Assembly (NCBI RefSeq): GCF_024204685.1
Contig: NZ_CP100350.1
Location: 3,892,838-3,956,837, forward strand
Reading direction: 5' to 3'
Length of the DNA: 64,000 bases
Origin: Gilvimarinus sp. DA14
GTDB taxonomy: Bacteria; Pseudomonadota; Gammaproteobacteria; Pseudomonadales; Cellvibrionaceae
How positions within the stretch are numbered: the first letter of the stretch is position 1; each line of letters begins with the position of its first letter. Below the pieces are notes generated by a model that saw nothing but the letters and a program-made list of their open reading frames with translations, had not been told where the DNA came from and did no database searches. The position numbers and the translations under genes were made by a program. Positions 53,435-62,966 of the stretch are shown here, piece after piece.

Positions 53435-54616
53435 TTAGAGGGGATTTACATCCGAGGTGGATACGTCGCAACTGGCGCTGTTCCAGTATTCGCCGTATTT
53501 GCTTGAAGAGCTGCCTTTTTCTACCCCCTGATACTCCTCACAGACCTTGGGGTCGCCCGATGAATAGTCGCGGATACGCAGGTTGCGAATCACCGCGCGG
53601 TCACCATAGTTGCGGTTTACCCCGACAATGGAGCCGATTTCAGAATCGATGTTAACGTCGTAAACGTACACATTGCGTGGCCCGCCGTTGTTGGTACAGT
53701 TGCCGCAGGAGCGCCAAAGTTTGCCGTGCTCGCCAAAGGTGGTGAAGCCGCCGGAGATAAACGTAGTACTGTTTTTGGAGTTGTGTTGGAAGACTTTATC
53801 CGGACTGCCACCATAGCCGCCGCTGGAGTTGTAAGCCCAGCCGCCGACAATGGTCATGGTACCGTTTTCGGCTTTGTTGGTGGCCGCGTCTTCACACACG
53901 TCTTCCCACACGACGTCTGTCAGGGTGCAGTGGCCAGCTTCACAGTGAATGCCGTCGGCGCCGCCGTTAGCCGCCAGGCGCACATTACGCACCGATGAAT
54001 TGTGCAGGTTTAACACTGGATCTTGGCTTTCACTGTCGCCATTGCAGCTCAGGCCAATGGTTTTGCCGCCGCAGTCAACAAAACGGTGGGTGAGGGTGGC
54101 ACCGGCGTAGCATTCGCTGCTGTCGCCCACGCGCTGGAAGGTCCACAGCTGGCCATCGCCGCCCCAGTAGCTGAACAGACGCACATCGGCGCCGGCAAAC
54201 ATATTCATTTCCCACACATCCAGCGATTTACCACTGAATTTTGAAGTGATAGAAAAATATCCGCCGCCGTGGTCATCGATAAACCAGCGCTGGTTGTCGC
54301 CACCTAAATAGTCCCACTGGCGCAGCTCGGCGCCGTCGTTGGCGTTCCATTCCCATAAATCCAGAGACTTACCATTGTGGGCCGCGCGGATCGAGTAGCT
54401 GCCGTCGCTGAGTTGTTGAATATCAAATTGCTGGTTGGCACCACCCATCGCAAACCACTGCATCACATTGGCGCCATTGTCGTTACTGAAGTTTTCGACA
54501 TCCAGGGCGTTGCCGTTGAGTTTGGAAATAATCACATAGCGGCCCGAGGGTGGACCGGCGAGGGTGGAGGCGCTCAGGCAAAGGAGCGCTATCAGGCTAA
54601 GTATCATCTTTATCAT
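53435..54616 (-). CDS. PL3 pectate lyase with N-terminal ricin-type domain
   Basis: A 393-residue secreted enzyme, signal peptide about 20 residues. Residues 24-160 form a RICIN/CBM13-like beta trefoil with three repeats containing GKSLDLWEWNANDGAEL, GKSLDVWEMNMFAGADV and a first variant ALDVENFSNDNGANV. From about 175 the PL3 right-handed beta helix contains DGIHCEAGHCTLTDVVWEDVCED, ATNKAENGTMTIVGGW and IVGVNRNYGDRAVIRNL. PL3 enzymes cleave de-esterified homogalacturonan by beta-elimination with calcium. Its products would suit the GH105 enzymes nearby. Many cysteines suggest disulfides. Confidence 0.92.
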   Translation of the reverse strand: MIKMILSLIALLCLSASTLAGPPSGRYVIISKLNGNALDVENFSNDNGANVMQWFAMGGANQQFDIQQLSDGSYSIRAAHNGKSLDLWEWNANDGAELRQWDYLGGDNQRWFIDDHGGGYFSITSKFSGKSLDVWEMNMFAGADVRLFSYWGGDGQLWTFQRVGDSSECYAGATLTHRFVDCGGKTIGLSCNGDSESQDPVLNLHNSSVRNVRLAANGGADGIHCEAGHCTLTDVVWEDVCEDAATNKAENGTMTIVGGWAYNSSGGYGGSPDKVFQHNSKNSTTFISGGFTTFGEHGKLWRSCGNCTNNGGPRNVYVYDVNIDSEIGSIVGVNRNYGDRAVIRNLRIRDYSSGDPKVCEEYQGVEKGSSSSKYGEYWNSASCDVSTSDVNPL

Positions 54617-55048
54617 GGAAGAACCTCATTGTTATCTGTTATTGAATGAGCCGGCATGCGCCGGGCGCCAAACTGTTGCTGGCGCACCGTGCATAGTAAG
54701 AATGTTTTTCATTTATTTGTATGATTAAACTATATTAATACTTAATTTGCGCAAGGCTGGATATTACCTTTTGGTTGTAGCGTGCCGGGCACTTTGGCGT
54801 AGGCCCAGAGATGGAGCGAGGTGGCAGTGATGGCGTTGTTAGCCGGCATTTGTAAACAGCATCAACTTTTATTCACAAATTTTGATCTTGGTCACAGGGG
54901 GCTTAAGCAGCCATGGGGCGGGCGCTGGCGTGCATTTCGGTTACATTATTTAAGGATCGCCTGTCTAATGGTTGTCTTATGGGCTGTCCAAGGGCCGTAA
55001 ACCGTACTATTCTTGCGCTCTTTATAAATCACAATAACCGGAGAAATT
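54617..55048. other. Divergent intergenic region between pectate lyase and TIM-barrel genes
   Basis: No gene is seen in 432 bases. The middle holds TTTGATCTTGGTCACA (54881-54896), which matches the CRP/Vfr core TGTGA-N6-TCACA at 9 of 10 bases. GCGCCA and TGGCGC near 54665-54685 can form a hairpin in the pectate lyase leader. CCGGAGAAATT is the ribosome site of the plus-strand gene. Confidence 0.5.
54881..54896. promoter_or_regulatory. CRP/Vfr-like site
   Basis: TTTGA-TCTTGG-TCACA, one base off the core TGTGA-N6-TCACA. It lies 153 bases before the TIM-barrel gene and 265 bases before the pectate lyase start. Catabolite control of both would make sense but is inferred. Confidence 0.4.
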
Positions 55049-56026
55049 ATGAGAGTGCGTACCACACTTAAACGTTTTGCCATGCCTTTGGTGGTCGTTC
55101 TGGCACTTGCGCTTACTTCACTGGCCGTGTCGGCCCACGATTCTCACAAGCACGATGACGAGCGGATATTTGAAGGCGTTTCGGTGCAGCTTTGGTCGGT
55201 AAAAGACGATGTCAGCAACGATGTAAAAGGCACTTTAAAGCAGCTTGCCGACTGGGGCTTTGACGGTGTAGAGCTGGCAGGCAATCTGGGTGAATTCGGT
55301 AAAGATGCCGAGGCCTTTAAAGCGTATGTCGATTCTCTGGGGCTGGAGATTTCCGGCGCTCATGTGGGTTTTGACCAGCTCACCGACGAAAAATTTGACG
55401 CGACTGTCGCCTTCTATAAAACCCTCGGGGTCGAGTGGCTGATCGTACCGGCCGATGGCCGCGCCTGGAACAACGACGGTATTAAGGAAATCGTTGCCGA
55501 CTTAAATGCCATGGCCAAGCGCCTTGCTTCCCACGACATGAAAATCGGTTATCACAATCACCAGGACGAATTTAACGCCTATGGTGATACCACCTACTGG
55601 GAATATATGGCCGATAACACCAGCGCTGATGTAATTCTACAGCTGGATATTAGCTGGGCGTACTTTGCAGGGGTGGATTCAGCCGCGTTGATTAAAAAGT
55701 ACGGCGACCGAGTTCGCGCTGCACATATTAAGGCGCAAATGACCACCTCGGCGGACGTGATGCCCGAGATTAACAAGGCTAACCCCGGCAGCTGGGGCGA
55801 GAAAATGGGCCTGGTGTTCGCTGAACTGAATAAGGCGACCGCCGCCGACAACGGCGTAAACTCCATTGTGGGGCAGGACCTGGTGGACTGGGCCGCTATT
55901 ATCGAGGCCTTTAAACAAACTCCAAAATCTACCTGGCTGGTGGTTGAACAGGAAGTGTACCCCGAGGGCATGACGCCCATGGAAGCGGTAAAAGCCTCTA
56001 AAGACGGCCTTATGGAAATTTTATAA
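55049..56026 (+). CDS. Exported sugar-isomerase-like TIM-barrel protein
   Basis: A 325-residue protein with a signal peptide (about 30 residues, ending VSA). The mature part is an AP-endonuclease-2/xylose isomerase-like TIM barrel: SVQLWSVKDDVSNDVKGTLK, WGFDGVELAG, GLEISGAHVGFDQL, IGYHNHQDEF (metal-site type), LQLDISWAYFAG and RAAHIKAQM. Relatives are sugar phosphate isomerases/epimerases, and exported members are often found near carbohydrate genes. After the signal peptide a His/Asp stretch HDSHKHDDE could bind metal. Substrate unknown. The pectate lyase gene is divergent. Confidence 0.86.
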   Translation: MRVRTTLKRFAMPLVVVLALALTSLAVSAHDSHKHDDERIFEGVSVQLWSVKDDVSNDVKGTLKQLADWGFDGVELAGNLGEFGKDAEAFKAYVDSLGLEISGAHVGFDQLTDEKFDATVAFYKTLGVEWLIVPADGRAWNNDGIKEIVADLNAMAKRLASHDMKIGYHNHQDEFNAYGDTTYWEYMADNTSADVILQLDISWAYFAGVDSAALIKKYGDRVRAAHIKAQMTTSADVMPEINKANPGSWGEKMGLVFAELNKATAADNGVNSIVGQDLVDWAAIIEAFKQTPKSTWLVVEQEVYPEGMTPMEAVKASKDGLMEIL

Positions 56027-56110
56027 GAGCACTGAGTTCGCGGGTGATAGAGGCGCCAGCTTCTCGTCACCCGCCACCCGTTCCACCTCCCCCCATGCTT
56101 CAAAAACCCG

Positions 56111-56116
56111 TATAAT
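56111..56116 (+). promoter_or_regulatory. -10 element before dld
   Basis: TATAAT, 41 bases before the dld GTG. No clear -35 at the usual spacing. Confidence 0.45.
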
Positions 56117-56156
56117 ACGCGGCCTAACTTTCCCTTCGCACAATTCGAGTTAAGCC

Positions 56157-57896
56157 GTGACTGATTCTTCAAGCGCAAACCTGGTTCAACAACTGCAAAC
56201 TTTGGTAGGCACTTCTTATGTGCTGACCGACGCCGCTAAAAAGCAGCCTTACTGTAAGGGCTTTCGCTTTGGCGCCGGTGAGGCGTTAGCTGTGGTGCGA
56301 CCGGCAACCTTATTGGAAATTTGGCAGGTGTTAAAAGCCTGTGTTGCGGCCGATGTTGCGGTGATTATGCAGGCGGCCAATACCGGTCTGACCGGCGGCT
56401 CTACTCCCGATGGCAAAGACTATGACCGGCCGTTGGTGATTATCAGCACTATGCGTATTGATGACATTCAGCTGTTGGATCAAGGGAAGCAAATTGTCGC
56501 CTTAGCAGGCAGCACCTTGTTTGGTCTTGAGGACAAGCTGGCGCCCTATGGTCGCGAGCCCCACTCAGTGATTGGCTCCTCGTGTATAGGCGCATCCATC
56601 GTGGGCGGTATTTGTAACAATTCCGGCGGTGCACTGGTTAAACGTGGTCCGGCCTATACCGAGCTTGCTCTTTACGCGCAGATTGGTCATGACGGCGAAT
56701 TAAAGCTGGTCAACAACCTTGGCTTGGCGCTCGGCGATACTCCTGAAGAAGTTCTCACCAACCTGCAACAGCAAAATTATAATCCCGGCGATGTAGCGGT
56801 TTCGACCAAACGCGCTTCGGACAACGAATACGAAGAGCGTGTGCGCGATATCGACGCCGATACCCCCTCGCGTTTTAACAACGACGCCCGTCGCTTGCAC
56901 GAGGCCTCTGGCTGTGCTGGTAAGCTTGCGGTATTTGCCGTGCGATTGGATACCTTTCCCATCGCCAAAAAGCGGCAGGTGTTTTACGTGGGCACCAACG
57001 ATCCGCAAGTGTTTACGCAAATGCGCCGGGATATTCTCAGCTTTAAAAACCTGCCCGATTCCGGCGAATACATGAATCGTACCTGCTATGACGTGAGCAA
57101 AAAGTACGGCAAAGATACTTTTGTGGTCATCGATAATCTGGGCGCTAAGTTTATTCCCAAATTGTTCTCGCTAAAGCGCAGTGTGGATCGCATTGCTGGT
57201 AAGTTTTCATTTTTACCTAGCAAACTGTCTGACCATATTATGCAGTGGATGAGCTACTTGTGGCCCAATCATTTGCCGCAAAAGATGGAAGACTTTCGCG
57301 AGAAGTACGAACACCACTGGATTTTGGAAATGAGCAACGACGGCGTTGATGAAGCGCGCGCTTACTTGCAAACGTTTTTCCAAAACCACGAAGGCGATTA
57401 TTTTGAGTGCACCGAGAAAGAGGGCGAAAAAGCGATTTTACATCGGTTTGCCGCTGGCGGTGCGATTGGCCGTTACCACACAGTAAAAAACAAACAGTTT
57501 GGTTCTATCATGACCATCGATGTAGCCCTGCGCCGCAACGAACGTGATTGGTACGAGACTTTACCCCCCGAGATCGACAATCAAATTGCGGTAAAACTGT
57601 ATTACGGGCACTTGTTCTGTCATGTGATGCACCAGAATTACATTCTCAAGCCTGGTACAGATGCTAAGGCTCTAAAACAGAAAATATTGGAATCCTTCGA
57701 TGCACGTGGTGCGGAGTATCCCGCCGAGCATAACGTGGGGCATGAGTATATTGCCAAGGCGCCGCTTAAGGCTTTCTATCAAAAGCTGGACCCGAGTAAC
57801 AGCTTTAACCCGGGTATCGGTAAAACCAGTAAGTTAAAGTATTGGGGCAAGCCTCGCGAAGCCGCCACGCAAGATTCATCGCCTTCCCAAGACTGA
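56157..57896 (+). CDS. dld: Quinone-dependent D-lactate dehydrogenase
   Basis: A peripheral inner-membrane FAD enzyme of 579 residues (E. coli Dld 571) that oxidises D-lactate to pyruvate and passes electrons to quinone. The FAD_binding_4 domain (about 40-210) has MQAANTGLTGGSTPDG and GSSCIGASIVGGICNNSGG. The rest is the membrane-binding and cap region, with HRFAAGGAIGRYHTVKN and CHVMHQNYILKPG and a final AEHNVGHEYIAKAPLKAFY. The GTG start is next to the first conserved residues; TTAAGCC gives little ribosome site. A terminator follows. Confidence 0.95.
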   Translation: MTDSSSANLVQQLQTLVGTSYVLTDAAKKQPYCKGFRFGAGEALAVVRPATLLEIWQVLKACVAADVAVIMQAANTGLTGGSTPDGKDYDRPLVIISTMRIDDIQLLDQGKQIVALAGSTLFGLEDKLAPYGREPHSVIGSSCIGASIVGGICNNSGGALVKRGPAYTELALYAQIGHDGELKLVNNLGLALGDTPEEVLTNLQQQNYNPGDVAVSTKRASDNEYEERVRDIDADTPSRFNNDARRLHEASGCAGKLAVFAVRLDTFPIAKKRQVFYVGTNDPQVFTQMRRDILSFKNLPDSGEYMNRTCYDVSKKYGKDTFVVIDNLGAKFIPKLFSLKRSVDRIAGKFSFLPSKLSDHIMQWMSYLWPNHLPQKMEDFREKYEHHWILEMSNDGVDEARAYLQTFFQNHEGDYFECTEKEGEKAILHRFAAGGAIGRYHTVKNKQFGSIMTIDVALRRNERDWYETLPPEIDNQIAVKLYYGHLFCHVMHQNYILKPGTDAKALKQKILESFDARGAEYPAEHNVGHEYIAKAPLKAFYQKLDPSNSFNPGIGKTSKLKYWGKPREAATQDSSPSQD

Positions 57897-57940
57897 CGAA
57901 ATACACCGCTGTGCTCAGCGGCGCTTGATCCTGCACGTTT

Positions 57941-57976
57941 AAAACTGCCTGATACAGTTGTATCAGGCGGTTTTTT
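57941..57976 (+). terminator. Rho-independent terminator of dld
   Basis: CCTGATACA and TGTATCAGG form the stem around GT, with AAAACTG on the left and CGGTTTTTT on the right. The rest of the gap 57897-58215 holds only the promoter of the next gene. Confidence 0.9.
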
Positions 57977-58111
57977 CTACCCGCTGTTTTGTGAGCAAAC
58001 CATCTGCCACAGCAGAAAAAATTTCAAGCCGTAAGCCAAAGTTACACAGATGCGCCTGTATTCTTCTGCGGCCAGCGTAGTGGCGCTGCACTGTGCCTAT
58101 CGATCGGCTGC

Positions 58112-58140
58112 ATGACAGTATAACTGTAGGCTGGTATAAA
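58112..58140 (+). promoter_or_regulatory. Sigma-70 promoter of the channel gene
   Basis: ATGACA (58112-58117), 17 bases, TATAAA (58135-58140), about 75 bases before the start codon. Confidence 0.65.
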
Positions 58141-58215
58141 AAATGAATGCGTAGATGGAGGCCCTGTGCCTGGCATCGATGAATTCACGTGTAAAAAGTA
58201 AGAGTAAAATCTGTA

Positions 58216-59196
58216 ATGACGCTGGTAAATGCGCTAATTCTTGTCGCTGGTATTGCGTTGATAATTTTCACGCTCTTTGACGCTCTGGTAACAATCTTAA
58301 GTCTGCGCGGGGGCGGGCCGGCCACCACATTTCTATCTCGTAAATTGTGGCACGGCGCCTTGCTGATTCACAGATTCAAGTCTTGCCACCGTTTTTTGGC
58401 GGCAACCGGGCCATTACTGATGGTTGTTGTGGTAGTGGTGTGGTACGCGTCGCTCTATTTGGGTTGGTTTTTAGTGTTTTTTTCGGTACAGGGAAATGTC
58501 CTGGCCAGCCCCACCCTGACCGAAGCCAGTGGTCTTGAGAAACTCTACTTTACCGGGGTGACACTGAGTGGCTTAGGTTATGGCGACTTTACGCCCAGCT
58601 CTTTCCCCTGGACCATGGGCAGCACCCTGGCGGTATTTACCGCTACTTTATTAACCTCTTTAGGCCTGTCTTACATTATTGGCGTTGTGCCGGTGGCGTT
58701 GGAAAAGCGCCAAATGGCCCAGCAGATTAACGCTGTTATAGACAATTGGACGGCTGAGCCGGGCCAGTTTACGACACCCGAAGACGCCCAGTTTGTATGG
58801 CAGCATTTATTTTCCATTCAACTTAACGGTGCAAAATTTTCTACCAAGTACGGCGCCTACCCGGTGGTTGCTTACTTTCATGCCTCCGATAAGCACGCTG
58901 CTTTTCCTGTCGCCTACCTGAAAGCGGCCGACTTACTGTTTTATTTGGCCAATCATCCCGATGATCGTCTGCGGCCTTCACAAGCGGAAATAAAGTCATT
59001 AAAGCATTTAATGAACATGCATCTGGACAATCTCGATCCGGTATTGGATATCAGCGGCGATAATCCAGAGTTAGCGGCTTCGCGTTTTAACGTACCGGCT
59101 GCTCTTACGTCTATGGATGGCGATACTTTCTGCTGGCGTGATTACGCACCTTTGCGGCGCAGAATCGTCGCCGCCTGTGTCTACGACGGCTGGTAG
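58216..59196 (+). CDS. Potassium-channel-like membrane protein
   Basis: A 326-residue protein with an N-terminal membrane helix (about 3-28), a second near 65-90, and a third near 130-158. The pore loop is VTLSGLGYGDFTP with the K+ selectivity motif GYGD at 121-124, as in two-transmembrane Ion_trans_2 channels. The C-terminal 170 residues (from VALEKRQMAQQINAVIDNW) are cytoplasmic and unrecognised; there is no RCK/TrkA_N nucleotide-binding motif. The gene converges with the CtaG-like gene. Confidence 0.82.
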   Translation: MTLVNALILVAGIALIIFTLFDALVTILSLRGGGPATTFLSRKLWHGALLIHRFKSCHRFLAATGPLLMVVVVVVWYASLYLGWFLVFFSVQGNVLASPTLTEASGLEKLYFTGVTLSGLGYGDFTPSSFPWTMGSTLAVFTATLLTSLGLSYIIGVVPVALEKRQMAQQINAVIDNWTAEPGQFTTPEDAQFVWQHLFSIQLNGAKFSTKYGAYPVVAYFHASDKHAAFPVAYLKAADLLFYLANHPDDRLRPSQAEIKSLKHLMNMHLDNLDPVLDISGDNPELAASRFNVPAALTSMDGDTFCWRDYAPLRRRIVAACVYDGW

Positions 59197-59206
59197 TCGC
59201 CCATGC

Positions 59207-60007
59207 TTACTCGCCGTAGCTCAAGCGCTTAAAGCCGCGCCAGCCAAGGTAAAAGGCCGTGCTAATGTAAGGTACGCCACCCAACACCCACATTAATAAA
59301 CCCGCGAGCTGTTGGTGCTCCAGCAGTCGATCACTGCCGTACCAGGAGCTTTGCGAGAAAGTCATTAAGGCGCCGAGAAACCCGGTATGCATCAAGGTCG
59401 CCAGCAGAGCCAAAAGCGCGGCGCCGGTGTTTTTCTGCTGGCTGCGCAACACGGCCCACCAGAACAATCCCGCGCTGAGCAAAAAGCAAAAGTGTTCAAA
59501 GGCATGCCACCAAAGATTGTCTAGGGCCAGGGTGTATAGCCTTGGAATATGCCAAACCCAAATGACGGCGCCGTGTATCGCCGCCGCGAGCAGCGGGTGC
59601 TGGGCGACAAACCCCAAAGGTTTCACAATCCACTGGGTTACGCTGGGAGACAGCGCTTGCCACTGTGCAATGGGGCGTGCCATTACCCACAAAGGCGCAA
59701 TGACCACCATCATCAGCATATGCTGCACCATATGCGCCGCTTCGTTGGTTTCGGCCCAGTGGTCCAGGGGGCCAAACACTGTGGCGACGCAGATCAGACC
59801 ACCTGCATTAAATAACCACCAGTCTCTGGTTGATGGGCGACGTTTTACGCAGCCGACTAAATAAATCAGCCAATAAACCAGCAGTACAACCGCGCTCAGA
59901 ACAGTGGCGGTTTGCTCCGGTGAGGTGAACGGATTATGAGCCCAGCTAACTGCTGGCCACAAACTTAAAGTCGCTGCGCACAGTTTACGGTGATTATTTA
60001 TAAACAT
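59207..60007 (-). CDS. CtaG-like cytochrome c oxidase assembly protein
   Basis: A predicted 266-residue integral membrane protein of the caa3_CtaG family (PF09678), thought to help insert copper or assemble caa3-type oxidases. Conserved histidines are visible in FGPLDHWAETNEAAHMVQHM, LAAAIHGAVIWVWHIP, HAFEHFCFLLSAGLFWWA and TLMHTGFLGALMTFS. About seven helices. I prefer ATG 60007, overlapping the preceding gene by 10 bases; the frame is open to 60064. Last gene of the oxidase operon. It is not the CtaG/Cox11 copper chaperone family. Confidence 0.85.
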   Translation of the reverse strand: MFINNHRKLCAATLSLWPAVSWAHNPFTSPEQTATVLSAVVLLVYWLIYLVGCVKRRPSTRDWWLFNAGGLICVATVFGPLDHWAETNEAAHMVQHMLMMVVIAPLWVMARPIAQWQALSPSVTQWIVKPLGFVAQHPLLAAAIHGAVIWVWHIPRLYTLALDNLWWHAFEHFCFLLSAGLFWWAVLRSQQKNTGAALLALLATLMHTGFLGALMTFSQSSWYGSDRLLEHQQLAGLLMWVLGGVPYISTAFYLGWRGFKRLSYGE

Positions 60008-60432
60008 GGCGCTAGTACCAATGCCGGTAAACCGGTGCCCAAAGTTGCTACCGCCGCGACGCAATACACGGCGACACTAACGTACAAAATAAACTCGTGG
60101 GGCGGCAGTGTTTCAGACTGGGGGCCGTGTTTTTTGGACTCTTGCTGTGGGTCCTGTTGCTGTGGCTGCTGTTGTTTGCGCCACTGTGCGCGCTGGTGCT
60201 TATGGTGTTGCAATACTTTCCAGCCGCGCCAGGCCTGGTACAGCAAGCCCAAAGTGACCAACAAGGTAATCAGAATGACCGATGCGTTTATCCAGGTTAA
60301 TGCGCCTTTGTCGGCGCCAGGTGAAAAATGATTGCACGCCACCGACAATCCCCCGTACATAAATACAAAGTAAAGGCTCCAGATAATCAGGCCGAGAATT
60401 TTTTGCATAGGGTGAAAGGCAGGCAACATCAA
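59998..60432 (-). CDS. Small membrane protein of the oxidase operon
   Basis: A 144-residue protein with about three membrane helices (KILGLIIWSLYFVFMYGGLS, ASVILITLLVTLGLLYQAW, EFILYVSVAVYCVAAVA) and a Gln/Lys-rich hydrophilic loop between helices two and three. I do not recognise a family. It overlaps the stop of the oxidase I+III gene by 4 bases (ATGA type), so it is co-translated and may be a small oxidase subunit or assembly helper. Confidence 0.7.
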   Translation of the reverse strand: MMLPAFHPMQKILGLIIWSLYFVFMYGGLSVACNHFSPGADKGALTWINASVILITLLVTLGLLYQAWRGWKVLQHHKHQRAQWRKQQQPQQQDPQQESKKHGPQSETLPPHEFILYVSVAVYCVAAVATLGTGLPALVLAPCL

Positions 60433-62966
60433 TCAAGGCTCCATAACGGTGGCAGAATGACCACCACAACGTAGGTAATCCAGAAAACCGCTGCGGTGTA
60501 AACCCACCATTTTTCTACCACTACCGGCTCGTAGGGGGCCATTTTTCCCACATAGCCTTTGCGTACACGCAGTGCCTGCAAAGCGCACAGCACCACGGCC
60601 AGGGTGCTGTGCAAAAACAGATATATCAACATTACAGTAATGATCGCATCGTGGGCGCTTTGCGTTGGCGCAAGCGGCGCGCGCACCAAGACGGCGACAA
60701 AGGCTAAAAGGTGTATGGCTCCCAGCCCGCAAATCCCCCAAAGCTTCAATTGCAGCTGCGCCGTGTTGTCTTGCTTTAATTGTTTAACAACTCGTTTAAA
60801 CCAAAACAGCGCGGCGCTAAGCGGCAAGCCCACGAACAAAAGGCCATGCCAGGACAGGGGAGGGTTCTCGGGAAATTGCCATTGGGGCGCTACTGTCCAC
60901 AGGTAAAGCCAGCCAAACAGCATCGACATAAACAGCGAGCCGTTGGCCAGCAGAGTAACTGTCATACCCCATAAGCCTGGCCCGTCATGGGTGCGCGAAT
61001 GCAGTGGCGGGTCGCCCTCTACCACCTCGGCATTGGGAGCGGCTTTTGGGTGGGCGCCGTTTTCCCACGACCAGCGCAGCAAAAAAGCAACGCTTATCAG
61101 GGCGGCGACGATTGCGACACTGTATTGTTTGCTGAGCAGGCTAATGCACAAAGCTGCAGTGGCAAGGGCCGCCAAAAAAGGCAGCCAGCTATTGCCGGGC
61201 AGGTGAATAATTTCCCGCACTTTACCGGTTACCGGGTCAGAGCCCCAGGTCTCGCGGCGGCCGTGATCGATTGTGGCCAAGTCGTGGTGACCATGTTCAA
61301 TGGTCGATTGCAGATCCGGGTTGTCCCACAGTGGGTGGCGCGTGGCGCACTCGGGCAGGGTGGCAAAGTTATAGGCGCTCGGTGGCAGCGATGTGGTCCA
61401 CTCCAGGGTGTCTGCACCCCAGGGGTTGCGTTTAGCCCGTTCGCCAAAACGAAAATGCAGGACGATATCCAATAAACAGGTGGCCACCCCGGCGGCCATA
61501 ATAAAGCTGCCCACCGAAGAGATAAGATTGGGCAAATCCCAGCCGAGACCTGGGTCAAAGGTGTACACCCGCCTGGGCATGCCCAATAGTCCGGTCACAT
61601 GCATAATAATAAAAGTGATATTAAAGCCGATAAACATAAGCCAAAAGCCCCAGCGTGAAAGCAGGCGGTGGGGCATACGACCAGAGAAGTGCGGCAACCA
61701 GTAATAAATGCCCGCCATTAGCGGAAAGAGTACCCCGCCGACCAGCACAAAGTGAAAGTGCGCGACCACAAAATGGGTATCGTGCACCTGCCAGTCAAAG
61801 GGTACCAATGCGAGCATGACACCGGTCAGGCCGCCGGCGACAAAAACAAACAGAAACCCCAGTGCCCAAAGCATAGGTGGCTCGTAGGTTGGGCGCCCAG
61901 ACCACAAAGTCGCCAGCCAGGCGAACACTTGAATAGCAGTAGGAATGGCAACCATCATGCTGGCGGCTGAGAAAAACGCCTGCGCCAGGTGAGGTATACC
62001 CACGGTAAACATATGGTGCACCCACAATCCAAAGCTGATAAACCCTGTGGTAATAATTGCCAGCACCACCCAGCGATAGCCGGCAATGGGCCGGCGCGCA
62101 AACACCGGCAATATGGTAGAGATTATTCCCGCTGCGGGTAAAAAAAGAATGTAAACCTCGGGGTGGCCGAACAGCCAAAACAAATGTTGCCAGAGTATCG
62201 GATCGCCGCCTCCGGCCACCGCAAAAAAGGGCATGCCCGCGGCCCTCTCCAGCTCCAGCAAAATGCTGCCCAGTATCAGTGGCGGAAAACCGAAAACGAT
62301 CATCAACGCCATTGCCAAGATGTACCAGACGAACAGCGGCATATGTTGTAAGCCCATGCCCCGGGTGCGGGTGCGCATAATCGAAACCACCAGCTCAATG
62401 CCAGCCGATACCGCAGAAATTTCGACAAAGGTAATACCCAGCAGCCAAAAATCAGAGCCCGGGCCCGGCGAATATACCGAGCTGCTAAGCGGCGTATACA
62501 TAAACCATCCGCTGGCGGGCGCAATTTCCATAACCAGGCTTGAGGTTAAAATAATGCCGCCAAACAAATAGCACCAATAGCCAAACGCACTGAGCCGAGG
62601 GAAGACCAAATCCCGCGCGCCAATCATTTTGGGTATCAGGTAAATGGCAAAGCCTTCCATCACCGGCACAGCGAATAAAAACATCATGATGGTGCCGTGC
62701 ATGGTAAACACCTGGTTGTAAATCTCAGGCGTTAACAAGTCGTGACCGGGCAGTGCCAGCTGCGTGCGTATCAGCATGGCGAGCAGCCCGCCAAGTAAGA
62801 AAAATACCCCGCCGGTTACCATAAAGCGCAGACCGATGGTGGTGTGGTTGACAATGGTCAGCGCCAACAGCCCACGCGGGTTGCCCCACACTTCATTAAA
62901 CTGGTGGTGAAAATCCTGTGCGTCTTGGGGATCGTCGCGGTTCACGGTGTGAGTGTCTCCAACCAT
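60429..62966 (-). CDS. ctaD: Cytochrome c oxidase subunit I fused to subunit III
   Basis: An 845-residue inner-membrane oxidase subunit. Residues about 25-560 are subunit I: a haem ligand in FTMHGTIMMFLF, WLFGHPEVYILFLPAAGIIS with the Cu-B His and cross-linked Tyr and the family A Glu, VHHMFTVG, and haem ligands in HDTHFVVAHFHFVLVGG. After a linker (about 560-625) the last 220 residues are subunit III-like, with GPGLWGMTVTLLANGSLFMS and LSWHGLLFVGLPLSAALFWF. Such I+III fusions occur in caa3-type oxidases. It overlaps ctaC upstream by 25 bases. Confidence 0.93.
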   Translation of the reverse strand: MVGDTHTVNRDDPQDAQDFHHQFNEVWGNPRGLLALTIVNHTTIGLRFMVTGGVFFLLGGLLAMLIRTQLALPGHDLLTPEIYNQVFTMHGTIMMFLFAVPVMEGFAIYLIPKMIGARDLVFPRLSAFGYWCYLFGGIILTSSLVMEIAPASGWFMYTPLSSSVYSPGPGSDFWLLGITFVEISAVSAGIELVVSIMRTRTRGMGLQHMPLFVWYILAMALMIVFGFPPLILGSILLELERAAGMPFFAVAGGGDPILWQHLFWLFGHPEVYILFLPAAGIISTILPVFARRPIAGYRWVVLAIITTGFISFGLWVHHMFTVGIPHLAQAFFSAASMMVAIPTAIQVFAWLATLWSGRPTYEPPMLWALGFLFVFVAGGLTGVMLALVPFDWQVHDTHFVVAHFHFVLVGGVLFPLMAGIYYWLPHFSGRMPHRLLSRWGFWLMFIGFNITFIIMHVTGLLGMPRRVYTFDPGLGWDLPNLISSVGSFIMAAGVATCLLDIVLHFRFGERAKRNPWGADTLEWTTSLPPSAYNFATLPECATRHPLWDNPDLQSTIEHGHHDLATIDHGRRETWGSDPVTGKVREIIHLPGNSWLPFLAALATAALCISLLSKQYSVAIVAALISVAFLLRWSWENGAHPKAAPNAEVVEGDPPLHSRTHDGPGLWGMTVTLLANGSLFMSMLFGWLYLWTVAPQWQFPENPPLSWHGLLFVGLPLSAALFWFKRVVKQLKQDNTAQLQLKLWGICGLGAIHLLAFVAVLVRAPLAPTQSAHDAIITVMLIYLFLHSTLAVVLCALQALRVRKGYVGKMAPYEPVVVEKWWVYTAAVFWITYVVVVILPPLWSLD

